Translations under genes and position numbers: made by a program
Shown here: one piece after another, positions 42,426-55,299 of the stretch
Numbering within the stretch: position 1 is the stretch's first letter
Layout: the number at the start of each line of letters is the position of its first letter
Notes under the pieces: generated by a model
Databases searched by the model: none
Told to the model about the DNA's origin: nothing
Seen by the model: only the letters and a program-made list of their open reading frames with translations
Source: Rhododendron vialii
Lineage: Eukaryota > Streptophyta > Magnoliopsida > Ericales > Ericaceae
Assembly: GCF_030253575.1 (NCBI RefSeq)
Contig: NC_080559.1
Location: 8,336,501-8,400,500, forward strand
Length of the DNA stretch: 64,000 nucleotides
Reading direction: 5' to 3'

Positions 42426-45400
42426 AGGGGCTTTCCCAAATCATATAATCCTGTGTTGGCTTGACAATAATAATAATCAATAATGACAATAAACTACAGC
42501 TTTTCGTTTCTTTTTGTTGCTTCGATCCTTGGTTTATGGAATTGTTTTTTTGTAGTTGATTTGTTGGATATTGACGAAGGGTTGTGATCATTAAGGCCAT
42601 TGGTTTTGGTGTATGCATGCTAATGGGGCAAATTTGTTTTTCAAATTTGGTGTACCTTCATACTTCATAGTATTCATTTTTGTGGTGGGAAAGTCGTAGC
42701 TTACTTCGATACCATATCAAAGCTTTGGATCCATCATGTATAGTTGCTGAATAAAAAAAATATGCCTTATATTAATCCAACCACCTAATGCATGACTTAG
42801 AAGCATAAGAATTTGTGTACAGTTGGAGGATTCTATTGTCAGAATTAGTGACTATCTTGTAGTTGGTTAGGTATTACTATTTTTTTGGTGCTATAGTTAG
42901 TTAATTATTATTACTGAGTAGGGAAAATGTCAACTTTGGAAGTTTGTGTAAAAGATTGGATGTCTTCAAATCAGGGAATTTCACGCAGAGCATTGTTGCT
43001 TGCTTTCTGTTAGCAATCATCTTTCAAGGTTCAAGTAACCTATAAAGGAAAGAAAGAAAGAAAAATCACATTGGATATTTCAAGTTAGTCTTTGATCGTA
43101 CACAAAAGCTATTTTCGGGGTTTCTCTCTCATACTGGTGGTTTCTTTCAGTGAAGATGTTTTGCAAATTAACCATGATGCTGGGACTTTAATTGTTCATC
43201 TTAGAACTTGTGGACTGTGCAAGGATGGCATGTGAGAGATTGTACTCCACAGTCCACACTTGAAATGCGAAAATCAGTGAAGAACTGATGTATTACCCTG
43301 GTGTGCATCTCAGCGTCTTGGCCACCCTAAGTGCACCCATCCAAGCCCGTAAATCTCGTACAAGTAATGCTGCTTCTTCTTTTTTCCTTCATGCTTTTGA
43401 TGACATCTCTTATACTTTTTTGGGGGAGTTACGTTTCTGATGATCTTCAAATATTCCTGCATTCTTTTGGAATATCTGGACTATGTTAACGTATGTGTTG
43501 GCGGACTTCAATCTTTCATGGTCAATTCATGCTGATTTCTTCGTTGTGGCTGAGGCCCTGAGCAGATCATGGAGAACAGAATGCGTCATCTCTCGTAGAC
43601 GGAGTCTATTTCCAGTAGATGGGGTTTGTCTTCCTCTTGAACATCATGTTTTGGTTTCCTGCTAGGGTTATTTTACCTCTTGCCTTCCTAGATGGCGTCT
43701 CCCTAAACTGGTTGTCATGTTTATGGATAATGAAGAACCATAGGTGTGAGGTGAACAAGTTTATGAATATGAATCATTTGATGAAGGGCCCTTTGTCGAT
43801 TTGTTCAGGTATATAATATTGATGAATGTGTGCCTTTATTCTCATTTGGTCTCTTGGATTATTTTGAGCTTCTGTTTTAACATATATCTGTAGCTCAAAT
43901 GGGGATCCGTCTCTTGTGCGTTTCTTTCTGTGCTGCATGACTCGATGTAAATGGTGAAACCTGGGCCTGTTAATTTGAGTATTGAGATCAATCTTACCTA
44001 TTTTGCCTTAATTAATTTCATTGTCAAAATTTCTTCCAGACATTAATTGTACTTAAGCCTGCATACTTCTCTTTTTGATTGGCCCTTTAGTTGACCCCTC
44101 TGCTCTTTCCATGTACTTTTCGCAAAAACAAACTCTGCTACTGCAACAAGTAAATATTTTTTTTTATCGATTTCTATCCATTGGAACATTGATACATAAC
44201 TAATGGAGTGCTTAGAGTATCTCCCTAAGCTAATAAAGTGATCTGTCAAGTGGATAGAAACCGCATAGCTCAATGTAATCAAGTTGGCTCCGTCCTCTTT
44301 TAGAAATAGCACCTTCCAGTCCAAGCAAAGAGAAAGAGGGTAGGGGAACTCATGAAGCTAAGAAAGGCTAGGTGAAAGCCCTAAGAGAGGCACCCAGAGG
44401 GAAAAACTAAATGTTGTGGAATTCAATCTTTTGTTTTCTTGATTTGTTCACCTCACATCCGTACTTCTTTTCGTTTTCTTTTTTGTTGCATTCGACCTTA
44501 GAAGTCTTCTGTACTCTTAAGGTGGATGATCAAGCAATACGAAATTGTTTGGAGCATTGGCTGTCTAAGCCCAATGGGCTCATTTTCCCATGAAGGACTT
44601 GAGCATGGTGGTGCTTGCATTGGTGGAAAATAACGTGATCTGTTATAATAGTTATGTGTGGGGGCTCCGTTCCGGATGGTTCGTACTTTCTCAATGTTGG
44701 TTCGAAGTTAGCTCCTGGCTCCTTGCTCAGTCCTGCAAAACGAAGCACGACTAAGAGACCACGCCGGAGGTTCTCCGGGATGGCCCTCCGGTGCAAGAGT
44801 CAGTTTGCTTGCAAGGAAGAGTTAGAGATTGGGAGCTAGGGTTTTGTTTGAGCATACCTCTTCCAAGAAGGCATAATGGGATATTTATAGGGAACCTTTA
44901 GCTTGGTCTCCAAGGTCGCACCAACGCTCAACACGCGTCGGCTGATGTCACTCTTACATCACGTTTAGGGTTTTGCAACCGTTTCTGAGATGAGCTGACA
45001 CCTTCACGTGCCCCCATCATTATCCTCGTAACCGTTTGGATGACGTCACAACCATCATCATTGTCACGGCTACTGCTCCAATGCAGACGGGCTGAATCAT
45101 CGGCCATGCAACGCTCGGAACCGAGCATGTTGTGCGACCTCGGCAGCCGTCCAAACGAACGTATTCCCCTGCCCGTGCGGGTGCTCGGACTAAAGCGTTT
45201 ATAGAAGTAGTAATTAACGATACCCTCGGCTACAGGGACCCTCGGCTACGGTTGCTGATCCGAACGTCCAAAGAAAGATGTATTGGAGTTGAAAAGAATA
45301 CTGGATCACGTTCGGAAGCCGCTCGAGCCATTTGCTCGGCCTGCTACATTATGTTAGGGTGGAATTTCTTGCTCTCTTTCTATGACCAGATACAGGATGC

Positions 45401-48400
45401 CTAACTTAATCTAATTACCACGGGAGTAGGATTGCTGCAGAATGTTTCAGTGATCAGGAAATTTGGGGCTCATTTTCTTTTACTGTGCTCCTCGAAGAAC
45501 ACAATCTCGATTTTCTATTGCAGTATGTACTGAAAAGCAAGGTAAGTGTCCATTCAACAGCTCTGTTAGAAACTGATTAAGGACCAGTAGATATCTAAGG
45601 TGGTGCCATGAAAGAAATGGATGACCCAATGATTGTGTTCTTCGACGAGCACAGTAAAGGAAAACCGGATAACATGGGCAGGTCCACTATTATCTTTGCA
45701 TAGATCACCTATTTCTTCTCCAGATTTTTTGGGGGTCAATATCTCCGGGTTTTTGTTACCAAGCCATCATCAGCCTAAGATGACACGTCAATCTGCTTCG
45801 GGTGTTCGTATTGAACACAGACACGTACCAGACAAGCTCCAGATACGTGTCCGACAAGCTCCAGATATGAGTTGGACACGCTTAACTGTGTCCACTTTTT
45901 AATTCGATTGTTTTTATCCGGACATACTAGTGATATGCTAGGGACACACTTTGAACACGTAAGTGGTCAGAATGTAAAATCGAAAAGTTGGGTTAGAGTC
46001 AAACCTGTCATGGATGCTTAGTGTTGAATGCTTATACAATGATGCATCGCTTCTCTATCTCCTGAATACTTTTCTATTTGTAACTATCCATAATTTATTT
46101 TGACATTTGATCTTCTGATTGGATGGTGTGGCTGATATGTTGTCAGATCTGACCATTGAATCCTAATTATTGTTCCAGTATCTGTTCGTCAATTTCATTG
46201 ATCGCTTGACTGGTATTTGCCTCAATATTAATGGAGGTGCCTATGCTGCTTTGCAGAAGATTTTCCAAAATGAAAGGGCCTTCTGGTTGCTTGTTGGTTC
46301 CTGAAATTTTCCCCTGCTTACACCCTACATGTAAGTGCTTAGATTAACTGAATTTAGTAGCCTGGTGAAAGCAATGTTGGCTACAGGTTCCTCATTCAAG
46401 TTGTTATCAGAACTAGGTTCTGGATTTGCATGTTGGAATCCTCTTTCCAATCTCTTGTTGACTGATGTTATATTCCTTTTTATAAACAAATCTTTACATG
46501 TTAGGTTGGAGAACCCATATTCATGAAATAATTGCCTTCCTGATTCAGCCATCGAGTTATATTGAACATTTATTAATTTATATATCTATCCATATGCTGG
46601 AGGGGAAGGATGGTTTACATCAATTCTTGCCCCAATATGATTTTCCTTTGAATCATATCCTTATTATTCAGGTTGTTGGTTTCTCTACTATGATTTCTTG
46701 GACTTAAAAGGGTTCTCCAATTGCCGTAGCGATTGTCTTTCCTTTTTATAGTGGAAAGTATCAACAACACCCTCTTTATTTTTCTTCCATAATGAAGCTG
46801 TTTATCATGAGTTCTTTTTGAATAGCAGTTGGAAAAAAATATGAGGGCAAAGGTGGTAATGGAGAATGTCTCTAGAGAAAGGTAAATGACTAAGGCAGTT
46901 CTGACATAAGCACTTTTTCAACCCTAAGAGTGATTTCTAGTATTGGTTCAAGGGTTTGTTGTGGGGAAGTAAACGAAAGTGGAGCAGGAGTTAAATTGTT
47001 TCTTTTGTTTGGTTGGGTGAAGAAAATGAGAAGGCAATTTTTCCCTTCCTATACAAGTATGAACTAGTGGTTTCTAATGTCCGCTTTCCCAGACCTTACG
47101 AATGAATTTGAGTTAGGAGATTCTTCAAAAGTAGCGTAAGAAAGGTATTTAACCATAAGTCAGCAATAGCCAAAAGCGAGGATTCTAAAGAGGGGAAGCT
47201 TTTGTTTTTTTTCTTCCTATATGAATGATCTAGTGGTTTTTTAATTTGCTTTTCCTTTCAGCAAATAAAGCATTGGGTAATATGATCCTTGCTGATAACA
47301 GTTGGATATATTTATTGATTAAAACCCCGAGTAATGCTTTCTATTGTTGTAGGCTTGTAGCATTTTGTTTTACTCTACCGAAAACACAATGCAGATGCAG
47401 CAATCTTTTGAATGTAGTTGATTAGGATGAGGATTAGCCAATTAATAATTCAGCGAGATTGCTTAGACTTTTTTATTAACCTTCTTTGCATGCGTATTGG
47501 CTGCTGACTTCCCTTGTGAAAATATTCTTCTAGGCCGAATAATAGAAGCCCCTTTTGTGCACATTAAGATAAACATTTCTGTTCTATTAATTTTCACATC
47601 ATTATCTTTGTATTCTGATAGAATGCAATAACTCCCTTGATGAGAAAATGCTTCAGCAAGTTTGTTCTACATGTTGTTCGTTACCTATGATTGTCGTTCA
47701 TATAGATTGTCAGCCAATCATGTCCTAGAAGCTGGCACATGCGATGCACTCATTAGTATATCAGAATTGTATGTGAGTGAATTTTCACCACTGGGAAAGG
47801 ATTTGGGTCTCAGAGGTTAGATTTGCCTCATTACAGGGAAGGTGCTCTTGAAGTTTTTTTTTTAATACTAGGTAAATCATCACTGGAGTTATTTGTGTTA
47901 TCCCTCTTATAGGCTGCACATGAGTGAGATCAGGAATTCTGGAAATTGCATTGGAGGTATCATTTGCTCGCCCTGTTCTGATTTATGTTTTGACCATGCT
48001 GTATACTTAAATTGTGCATACATGGGAAGTCTGCTTTTTAGTAGTATTATTAGCATCGAGGGCTCTGCATTAATGGGAAGAAAGACCAAAAGCGTGTGAT
48101 GTTTCTTTCTTTTCTATGTGTACACAACGTTTGTTTCCTCGCAGATTTGTTCCAAATTCTCATTGCTGATGAGCGGTAACTATTTTCCTATTCAGTGGTA
48201 GATGAAAGTAAATACTCTGGAAATTTAGAATCTTTGCTAGAACCGTTAACTATTTGTATGTTTAATGTTGAGGACCTTTTCTGCACTGTTAGATTAGAAG
48301 CTCTTAATCTGGTAGTCATGGTGGCTTATGCATTGTTTGCTAGTGGGATGAAGATGTTTGTGTTTCTTCTTGTGTTTTTTTTCCCCCCCCTTCCTCCCGT

Positions 48401-48900
48401 GCGTCATGGGGGCCTCAAAATATATATCAAACAGGCCATGGGGCAAGGATTGTAGTTTTTGTTAACTTGTTTGATGCCAGGTTTTCGAAGGCAACATCTC
48501 TATCTCGGGTATCTATTAATAAACTTTAGATATCATGTCATTTTGTGAGATACTCATTTGGTTCCTTTGATGGACACGAGACCAATAGCAGAGCATGAAT
48601 ATTTGTCTGGTAGATGTTTGAGTGTATATGACCTTTTGAGACAAAGTAGAAGTAATCGTATCAGTCCCAATATTATTACTGAATCCGTTGTTATCTCAGG
48701 AGATCTTTCATCCTAGACATCTTTTGCTGGTACTTCTTTGTATAAAACATTGACTTACATCAAAATCGATAATGCGTGGATTGGAAGAAGCTTTTACTAA
48801 TTCTTTCCGTAGTAATTTTCAGATTATCTAATTCTTGCATCAGGTACAGTCGGTGATCATCCGGCTTAATCCCGAGACTGAACTCAAGACAAAGTGAGTA
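42426..48900 (+). pseudogene. Scattered exon islands of an unidentified, probably decayed gene
   Basis: Several plus-strand stretches read as protein and sit at splice-like borders: 42975-43028 (NFTQSIVACFLLAIIFQ); 43151-43233 (EDVLQINHDAGTLIVHLRTC), a frame that then breaks into another; 45441-45541, the best case, with gctgcag before and gtaagt after (CFSDQEIWGSFSFTVLLEEH and on); 46179-46304 after tgttccag; 47706-47772, followed by gtgagt; 47913-47956; 48196-48350 (VDESKYSGNLESLLEPLTIC and on); 48844-48897, a possible last exon ending TGA. The Leu-rich helical style suggests a HEAT-like protein, but I cannot name it. Frame breaks at 43233-43260 argue for decay. The rest of the region is non-coding and includes the solo LTR at 44657. 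Confidence 0.4.
44657..45348 (-). mobile_element. Solo LTR
   Basis: 692 bp, ends TGTGGGGGCTCC (left) and GGCCTGCTACA (right), flanked by perfect 5-bp duplications TTATG (44652-44656, 45349-45353). On the minus strand it has a TATA box (ctataaatatccc, near 44890) followed by a leader-like stretch, so transcription would run leftward. No internal region or second LTR, so it is the product of LTR-LTR recombination. GC-richness and style fit a Gypsy-type LTR (inference). Confidence 0.85.
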
Positions 48901-49567
48901 AAGATCTTCAGGTAGTGAAGCACCACTTGAGGTTCCAACTCAAAATTTTATTCAGCTCAATAGTTTTGTAGTATTCATTAGCTTGATTTGTTCATTGATT
49001 CATATTGGGGTCTGTCACAGACCGTCTGTGTATAGATGGTATAGGGCAACCCTGAATCGCCCTTTTTCTTGCATTTCCCATGACTTTCTTTCTTTTCAAC
49101 CCCCCTCCTTTCAGTTTGGAGTTTGTGCTGTCAGGTCCCCACACCAATCTAAAAGGGCGCTCTCATGCTTTATTCTTTCATTTCAACTTTTCACTTTTGT
49201 TTTGTTTTCATTAAGGATTGGTTCCTCTCTGACTAAAAATGCTTTATCTTGTAAAGTCCACGAAACATGTAAAAATTTAGTTTGATTACCTGGTTTCGTT
49301 TTTGGTGTTGGTAATGTCGTCAACAAACTCTAGAGAGTGAACGATGGACCATTCAGTGGCTTGAAGGAACGGGAGAGAATCGAAGTGCAACTTCCAATGT
49401 TAAAAAATCAGGGATAATGTTGGGGCAAACATGTGGGAAAGGATGAGAAGGAAGCCAAAGGTATTCCTGGGCCCAAAGGAATATAGGAGCATATCCTTGG
49501 CTTTCTTCCCACTCTTTTTACCATTATAGGGTGCTCAGAGGTAAGTTAGGTGCTTTAAAAACTCATA
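48901..49567. other. Intergenic, nothing recognised
   Basis: Short frames without family resemblance. Confidence 0.4.
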
Positions 49568-49575
49568 AAAATCTT

Positions 49576-49677
49576 CAATGCAACGGTTATTTGTAACGCC
49601 CTCTCACATGATGTGTGCTCATGTATGTGTAGATCTCACACCATGTGAGAAAGATGTAACAAATAACCGTTGCATTG
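49576..49677. mobile_element. Very short MITE with perfect 19-bp ends
   Basis: Ends CAATGCAACGGTTATTTGT and its exact inverse; 8-bp duplications AAAATCTT at 49568-49575 and 49678-49685. 102 bp in all, mostly palindromic (ctctcacatg.../...catgtgaga). The 8-bp duplication suggests hAT-type or Mutator-type. Confidence 0.88.
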
Positions 49678-49685
49678 AAAATCTT

Positions 49686-50915
49686 CTCCGATTATGTAGG
49701 TCTACAATTGATCAATGTCATATTGAAAAACACTATGAACCCCAAAAAATGTATCCCAAATTTCACCATTAAATTGTTGTTTGGTCGGTGTGGATTCACA
49801 TATTGTGAGTTGTGCCAGGGGCCTAGTGAATCTTGCCAATTTCTTGTGGATTTAAAAAAATTATTACACGTAATATTTAGAATTTTAGACACTTGGATGG
49901 ACAAAAGAGTCTGAGCTGGATTTGTTTTCATCAGTTGGCCGGTTTCAAATTTTCTTGATCGCTTTAGTAAGTCCAAGAAGCATAGGGACCACCAACCAAA
50001 TCGTTCACATGGGGTGTGCTTCAAGTCATGCTATAAAACTGACCTAAATAATTTAAAACCTGTCTCTGCAACTATCCTAAATTGCCGTCAAGAATTTGAT
50101 TCAATTGTACAACTTTCAAATCACGGATCATAATACGTGTACCATCTAGTTGAGGGAACCGGAAGCCTTAAAGGTAAGGCCTAAGTCGTCACATAATACG
50201 CATGCATAAGCGTGAGTGTGAAAGTATCTTTTCAAAATAAAGATTAAGAACAAGAGCAAAAGGTTCTAAGGAAGGAACATTTGACCTAGGGCAAGACTTA
50301 AAAGATTATTATTAGAACTCGAGAATCAAAGACCTACTCCATGTCTCAAATTGGTACTGATCCATTAGCTGCAAGTGGATAGATAAATGACACACAAAAA
50401 AGTAGAGGGGGTTGGTTCTATTCTTGTAAATTTGTTCATTAATTGAATGGGTCGGCAATGGATTCTCACCAATGTTTGCATTACCCAAGCCGACCGTAAC
50501 GAACATATCAGATACTAATATATAAGTAGACGTGGTTGGTTGTGTTCTTGTATTTTTCTCAATGAATGGGATGTGTAACTAACGTATTAGGTAAAACACA
50601 TCGTACCAGACACATGTGTATATATACCTCGAAGTAATTTTCTTTTTTTTTGGGTAGCAAACGGTTCGATTTTAACGGGTTATTAAAATATGTTAGCACA
50701 ATCAATACGGTTGTCGAAGAAGGAAAGAAGATATTGTTCGAAAACAAAACACTTGACGGGAAAAAATGAACAGATAGAACCACAATATTGCGTTCACATG
50801 GGGATGGGGAGAATATCTAAATGAGGTAGTTTAGAAAATTCCAAGCAACAAAGGTGGTATGCTCGGAGAAAGTAAAGGATCATGACCTGGACTTGACGGC
50901 CTAGCCTATCTCCTT
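49686..50915. other. Intergenic, nothing recognised
   Basis: No exon, RNA gene or repeat structure I can support. AT-rich from about 50200. Confidence 0.4.
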
Positions 50916-50998
50916 ATCAAACAAAATACGTATTAGGTTGGTTCACAATATTAATTGGTTCGATCACTTGGTACTTAGTTATCCCCAAATTATTTGAT

Positions 50999-51055
<57 letters not shown>

Positions 51056-51146
51056 CACGATTTAACAATCAAACAAAATACGTATTAGGTTGGTTCACAA
51101 TATTGGTTCGGTCACTTGGTACTTTGTTATCCCCAAATTATTTGAT

Positions 51147-51199
<53 letters not shown>

Positions 51200-51209
51200 C
51201 ACGATTTAA
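50916..51209. repeat. Tandem duplication of about 152 bp, each with a (GA)n run
   Basis: Copy 1 (50916-51067) and copy 2 (51068-51209) share atcaaacaaaatacgtatta, cccaaattatttgattagga and aatatcacgatttaac. Each carries a GA run (about 50 and 45 bases). They differ by small deletions. Confidence 0.93.
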
Positions 51210-52473
51210 CATGAGAAAATACAGGGAAAAAAAGGAGAGATTGAGGAAGTGGGCAGAAAAAGGACTTCACTTTTCCAAAGATTAAACCACAAATTCTTGC
51301 TATAAATACCAGAGACGTTAATGGAACTTATTTTTACGAAAGTGTTGACATTGTAACTAATAACCTCGAGGGTAACCTCGCTTGTAAAGAATATTTTGAT
51401 TTTGTGTTCAAGAAGTCGCCAGTTTGAGTACCATCGGAGCACCCTACAGATTTTTCTGCTCCTTAACTCTAAGGTCTCTGGATTATTAGTCTTTTTCGAA
51501 TCCAACTGGTCTGGGTGGGCATACTGGACTATTGGGGGAAATTTATATCTATGACAATGTCACTTAATTTTTCTTGTCCACTTATTTCATTTCATTTTCT
51601 TTTCTTTCTTTTTTTTTTTTGTATAAGAGTTTCATATGCTTGCATTGTTTTAATGCTATTACTCTCTTGTAAAATTAGACAATCGATTTTGTTCTTGTAC
51701 AAGTAGTTGTTTTAGGTATTACTATATTTTGGGTATCTGGTAGCCATTAGTCTGAAGCGCATCCTATTTAAATGGATGTGATCACCTAGCTACCAATGAT
51801 GCATGGGATAAGAAATCAAAACATAGTAGTACAACTAGTCATATGTTTTAGAGGGGAAAAGAAAGGTCTTAGTGGATTTTAATGTTCCAATTGTTCAACT
51901 TCTCCTAGTAAATAGTACACTTTTTTTTTTTTAATAATTCAGGTGTCCATAGGCTCTTGTAGGACCGGTCTATATTAACTTTACTCCAATTTTAATTGAG
52001 CCTAGTGCTAGTGGATGATATAGTGGATGATATAGGATTGGTCTAACAGAAATTGGTCGAGCACAGATAAGCTGACTAAACACATAATTAACCTAATTCC
52101 ATTGACTTATATTTGGAAGGGGTACTGCAAAAGGGGAAGAAGTTCGTATTCCTAGCTCATGTCGTTTTCTTGTTGCATCATTTTACTTGGTTTTTATATC
52201 AATTTATTGGGATGACGATTTGTCCATTTCTATATTATTACTAGGTGATTGGTATTTACCCTTGTGATGTTTGGCTAATCCAATCCATAACTTAAGGCCC
52301 CGATTGGATGGCGGATGAAGGGGATGATGTAATGAGGGGAAATGAGGGGGTGGTATGACACTTTTAACTTGGTTTGGCAATAAAATTGACACACGAACTA
52401 AATCATCCTAAGTCAATGTTGGGACTAAATAAGTAGTCTCCGTATTATTTATGGATGGGGTTCATATACTATA
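51210..52473. other. Intergenic; possible SINE-like piece
   Basis: 51365-51545 holds gtttgagtaccatcgg, a weak match to a tRNA B box, and may be part of a second SINE family. At 52293-52310 gccccgattggatggcg resembles a MITE end without a partner. No gene. Confidence 0.3.
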
Positions 52474-52705
52474 CTCCCTCCATCTCTATTTAATTGTCCA
52501 TTACAGTATTGCGTGCATTTTCAACGATTTATATCTCTCGACGTACATTATGTTTCATGTTTTTAAAATCATTATTTTATAGAAAAAATTGAGATCTATC
52601 AAATAAGATCCATATTGCATATTTTTAGCAATACACATCGAGATATATAAGCCGTTAAAAATGCACGCAAAATTGTAGTGGGCAATTAAATAGGGACGGA
52701 GGGAG
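52474..52705. mobile_element. Stowaway-like MITE
   Basis: Ends CTCCCTCCATCTCTATTTAA and TTAAATAGGGACGGAGGGAG (inverted), flanked by TA (52472-52473, 52706-52707). 232 bp. Contains the shared core atctatcaaataagatccat. Confidence 0.92.
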
Positions 52706-53907
52706 TACAATATTGGAATTCTTGAGACCATTCGATTAGAATTCAAAGTTGCTTTGCTCTATGCGCAAAGGTAGGCTGGTCCCCACACGGCCACACCATT
52801 AATCAAGGTCCGATTCTTGGAGTCAAACCGCAAAAGAGTAATTTGGTTGTGAATTTTCTAATTCCGGCGTGATTAACCTGCCTTTGATCAAATCGGGAGG
52901 AGATTAGTTGGGGATGTATAATCTGGTCAGACCACCGTCCAAAAAAAGGATAGGCCGGTGGGTGGGTAAGTATATTCTAGAACCGTGCCCACGGTAACTG
53001 GTTGCCAGATCGAGGAGCTTCCTGACCAACGGTAAGTGGACACCGTTTTTGACCGAAAACGTGTGGAGGTTGATGAGAAGAATTTCAGTGCCGAGCAGGT
53101 ACCACGTGATACCTGGCGCATTCGAGCCGTCAATTTTGATTTTGGACGGCTCGAATTTGAAGAGAGAAATAGGAGAGAGAGACTGTTGGGAGTGAGAGAA
53201 GAAAGAGTATTTCAATCTAGGTCGTCCAATATACTTTTGGACAGTCCGAATATGTTGCTCGGACACCTTGTCAGCCGGGTGACAAGGTACCCACCTGACA
53301 TCCAAAAATTTCTTGGAGGGTGATAAGCTGTGGACCTTTGCAACCAACATCACACGGTCAGGAAAACACTTCGTTTTGTCTACTACTGGCCGGCACTAAA
53401 CTTTGACTTCCTTAATTACTTTTAATAACCCAGTAATTACGTTTAATAACTCAGTAATGGCAAAGCCAACATGCATTCACAAAGCCACTACGCTTTTTTC
53501 TGATATAGTTTTAGTGTTTGTTTCCTAACAACATTAATTGGAGTGCTTTGTTTTTTGTGAAGAGTAATTGATTTCCGATCCTTTCGGTTCCCGTGAAAGA
53601 AAGGTATAACAGCGCGTGCCAACCGCTGCGGAAAATCCATGTGCAAACTAGTATGAGCGGTGCTACAATAACCATATATATATATGTTGAGGTTCGAGAA
53701 TTGTAATTACACAAATTGCTCTTGATTCAATGTAATGTAATTAGCACTACCAGTGTTAACTAATCACACGCAATATAAGCTGGATTAATGTGTTGTAACT
53801 AACCGCTGACCGAATGATTACAATAGTGCAAGACTTAAATTTAATTAAGCTAAAGTCACTGTTCCCTATTTTTCCTTTAAATATATATATATAGTCCGCA
53901 TCCCGTA
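52706..53907. other. Intergenic with a small hairpin
   Basis: 53121-53158 is a hairpin (attcgagccgtc...gacggctcgaat) using the same CGAGCCGTC word as the foldback at 17483. 53225-53250 holds a second short pair (cgtccaa...ttggac). Frames at 52904-53353 have no family resemblance. No gene. Confidence 0.4.
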
Positions 53908-54254
53908 AGGACCACTTTATTTTAATAAAATGCGGACCTCCCTTTCCCGATTGAATTTTAATGATTCGAGCCGCTCAATGTGTTCAAAACGTGATTTTAA
54001 GGGTACCCGCGAGAAATCAGCAAAAAAAATGATCGGGAAGGGCTTCATCCGAGCAATTTTTGTTTGTTTTTTATCGAACGGTTTAAACAAAAACTGCTCG
54101 GATGAAGCCCTTCCCAATCATTTTTTTTGCCGATTTTTCGCGGGTACCTTTAAAATCACGTTCTGAAGACATTGAGCGGCTCGGATCATCGAAATTCGAT
54201 CAGAAATAGGAGAAATGAGGAGGTCCGCATTTTAACTAAAATAAGGGCTCCCTC
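53908..54254. mobile_element. Long foldback element, arms of about 160 bp
   Basis: Left arm 53908-54065 and right arm 54085-54254 are inverted at high identity (shared blocks aaaatgcggacctc, gtacccgcga, gaagggcttcatccgagca), with a 19-base loop. AT runs flank both sides, so a target duplication cannot be read. No coding capacity. Confidence 0.88.
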
Positions 54255-55090
54255 ATTTGAGACTGATTATATATATATATATATATATTCTGTAAATGTC
54301 GTTGTTTTCGACGTACTTCCCAATTCCAAGTGGTAGGTTTTTTTTTTCCTCTCTCTCTCTCCCCGCACATCCCAACTGGTAGGTTAACATGGTGGATTCC
54401 TTAAAAAAAAAAAAATAGAGTAATTATTCAACGGTCCGAGAGTACCGCAACGTGGTATTTCAGATCACTTTATAACCACTCGTTCTTGTGGGATCCATGC
54501 ATTTAGTGATACACCCTACAAAAATGTGTGGTTGTAAAGTGATCTGGAGTACTAGGTGTCAGTATTCTCTGACTATCATATAATTTCAACAAAAAAAAAG
54601 AAGGGGAAGAAAGAGGTTGTGTCATATTCAAACTTATGTCACCTTTTTTCCAGTGTAAGTTTTTTCGTCATATGGTCTGCCTTCTTTAATATAAAAATAG
54701 CATTATAACAACATTCTTGCCAGAAAAATATATCCTGGGAATTATAATTGCCGGGTCACTACTAGAATAAATCTTGTATTTATGCCTTCATAGTATTTTT
54801 TTTGATTGAGCATATTTGGACTAAATTATTTGTTTAGATTATTTTTTTCTAGCGTTTACGTTAGTTTTGGATCATTTTTTGTTTCAGATTTGTCTTGACA
54901 AGAAAAACCTATAAAGTAAAAATTACGATCAAAGCTAAAAGTTTCTGCGAAATAGTACGAGCTTACAAATTTTATCTTGTAATATAGGACATAGAAACAG
55001 AGGTGTTAGAAACCGCGCCCTTTATGCCTATCTATTAACCCCGTTTAGAAGTTCGTGTCAATTTCTATTTGTTTATATCTATTTATGTTA
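54255..55090. other. AT-rich intergenic
   Basis: 54850-54970 (gtaaaaattacgatcaaagc) is a further relative of the foldback at 11935-12236. No gene seen. Confidence 0.45.
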
Positions 55091-55299
55091 CTCCTTCCGT
55101 CCCTAAATAAGTGTCCGATGCGTAAAATTAAGCTTTATAAAACATGCATTTATTAAAAAATTTATTTTTTTTCACAATCTACTAAAACTCATTGCTATCT
55201 ATCGATTTGTGAAAAAAAATTTATTTTTTTACCGAAACAAATACATTTTTTTGAAGGCCTAATTTTGCACGCCGAACACTTATTTAGGAACGGAAGAAG
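55091..55299. mobile_element. Stowaway-like MITE
   Basis: Ends CTCCTTCCGTCCCTAAATAA and TTATTTAGGAACGGAAGAAG (inverted), flanked by TA (55089-55090, 55300-55301). 209 bp. Confidence 0.9.

Noticed and set aside
53036..53323. 95-codon plus-strand frame with charged composition
   Set aside because: It covers hairpin repeat sequence, has no family resemblance, and has no splice or promoter support.
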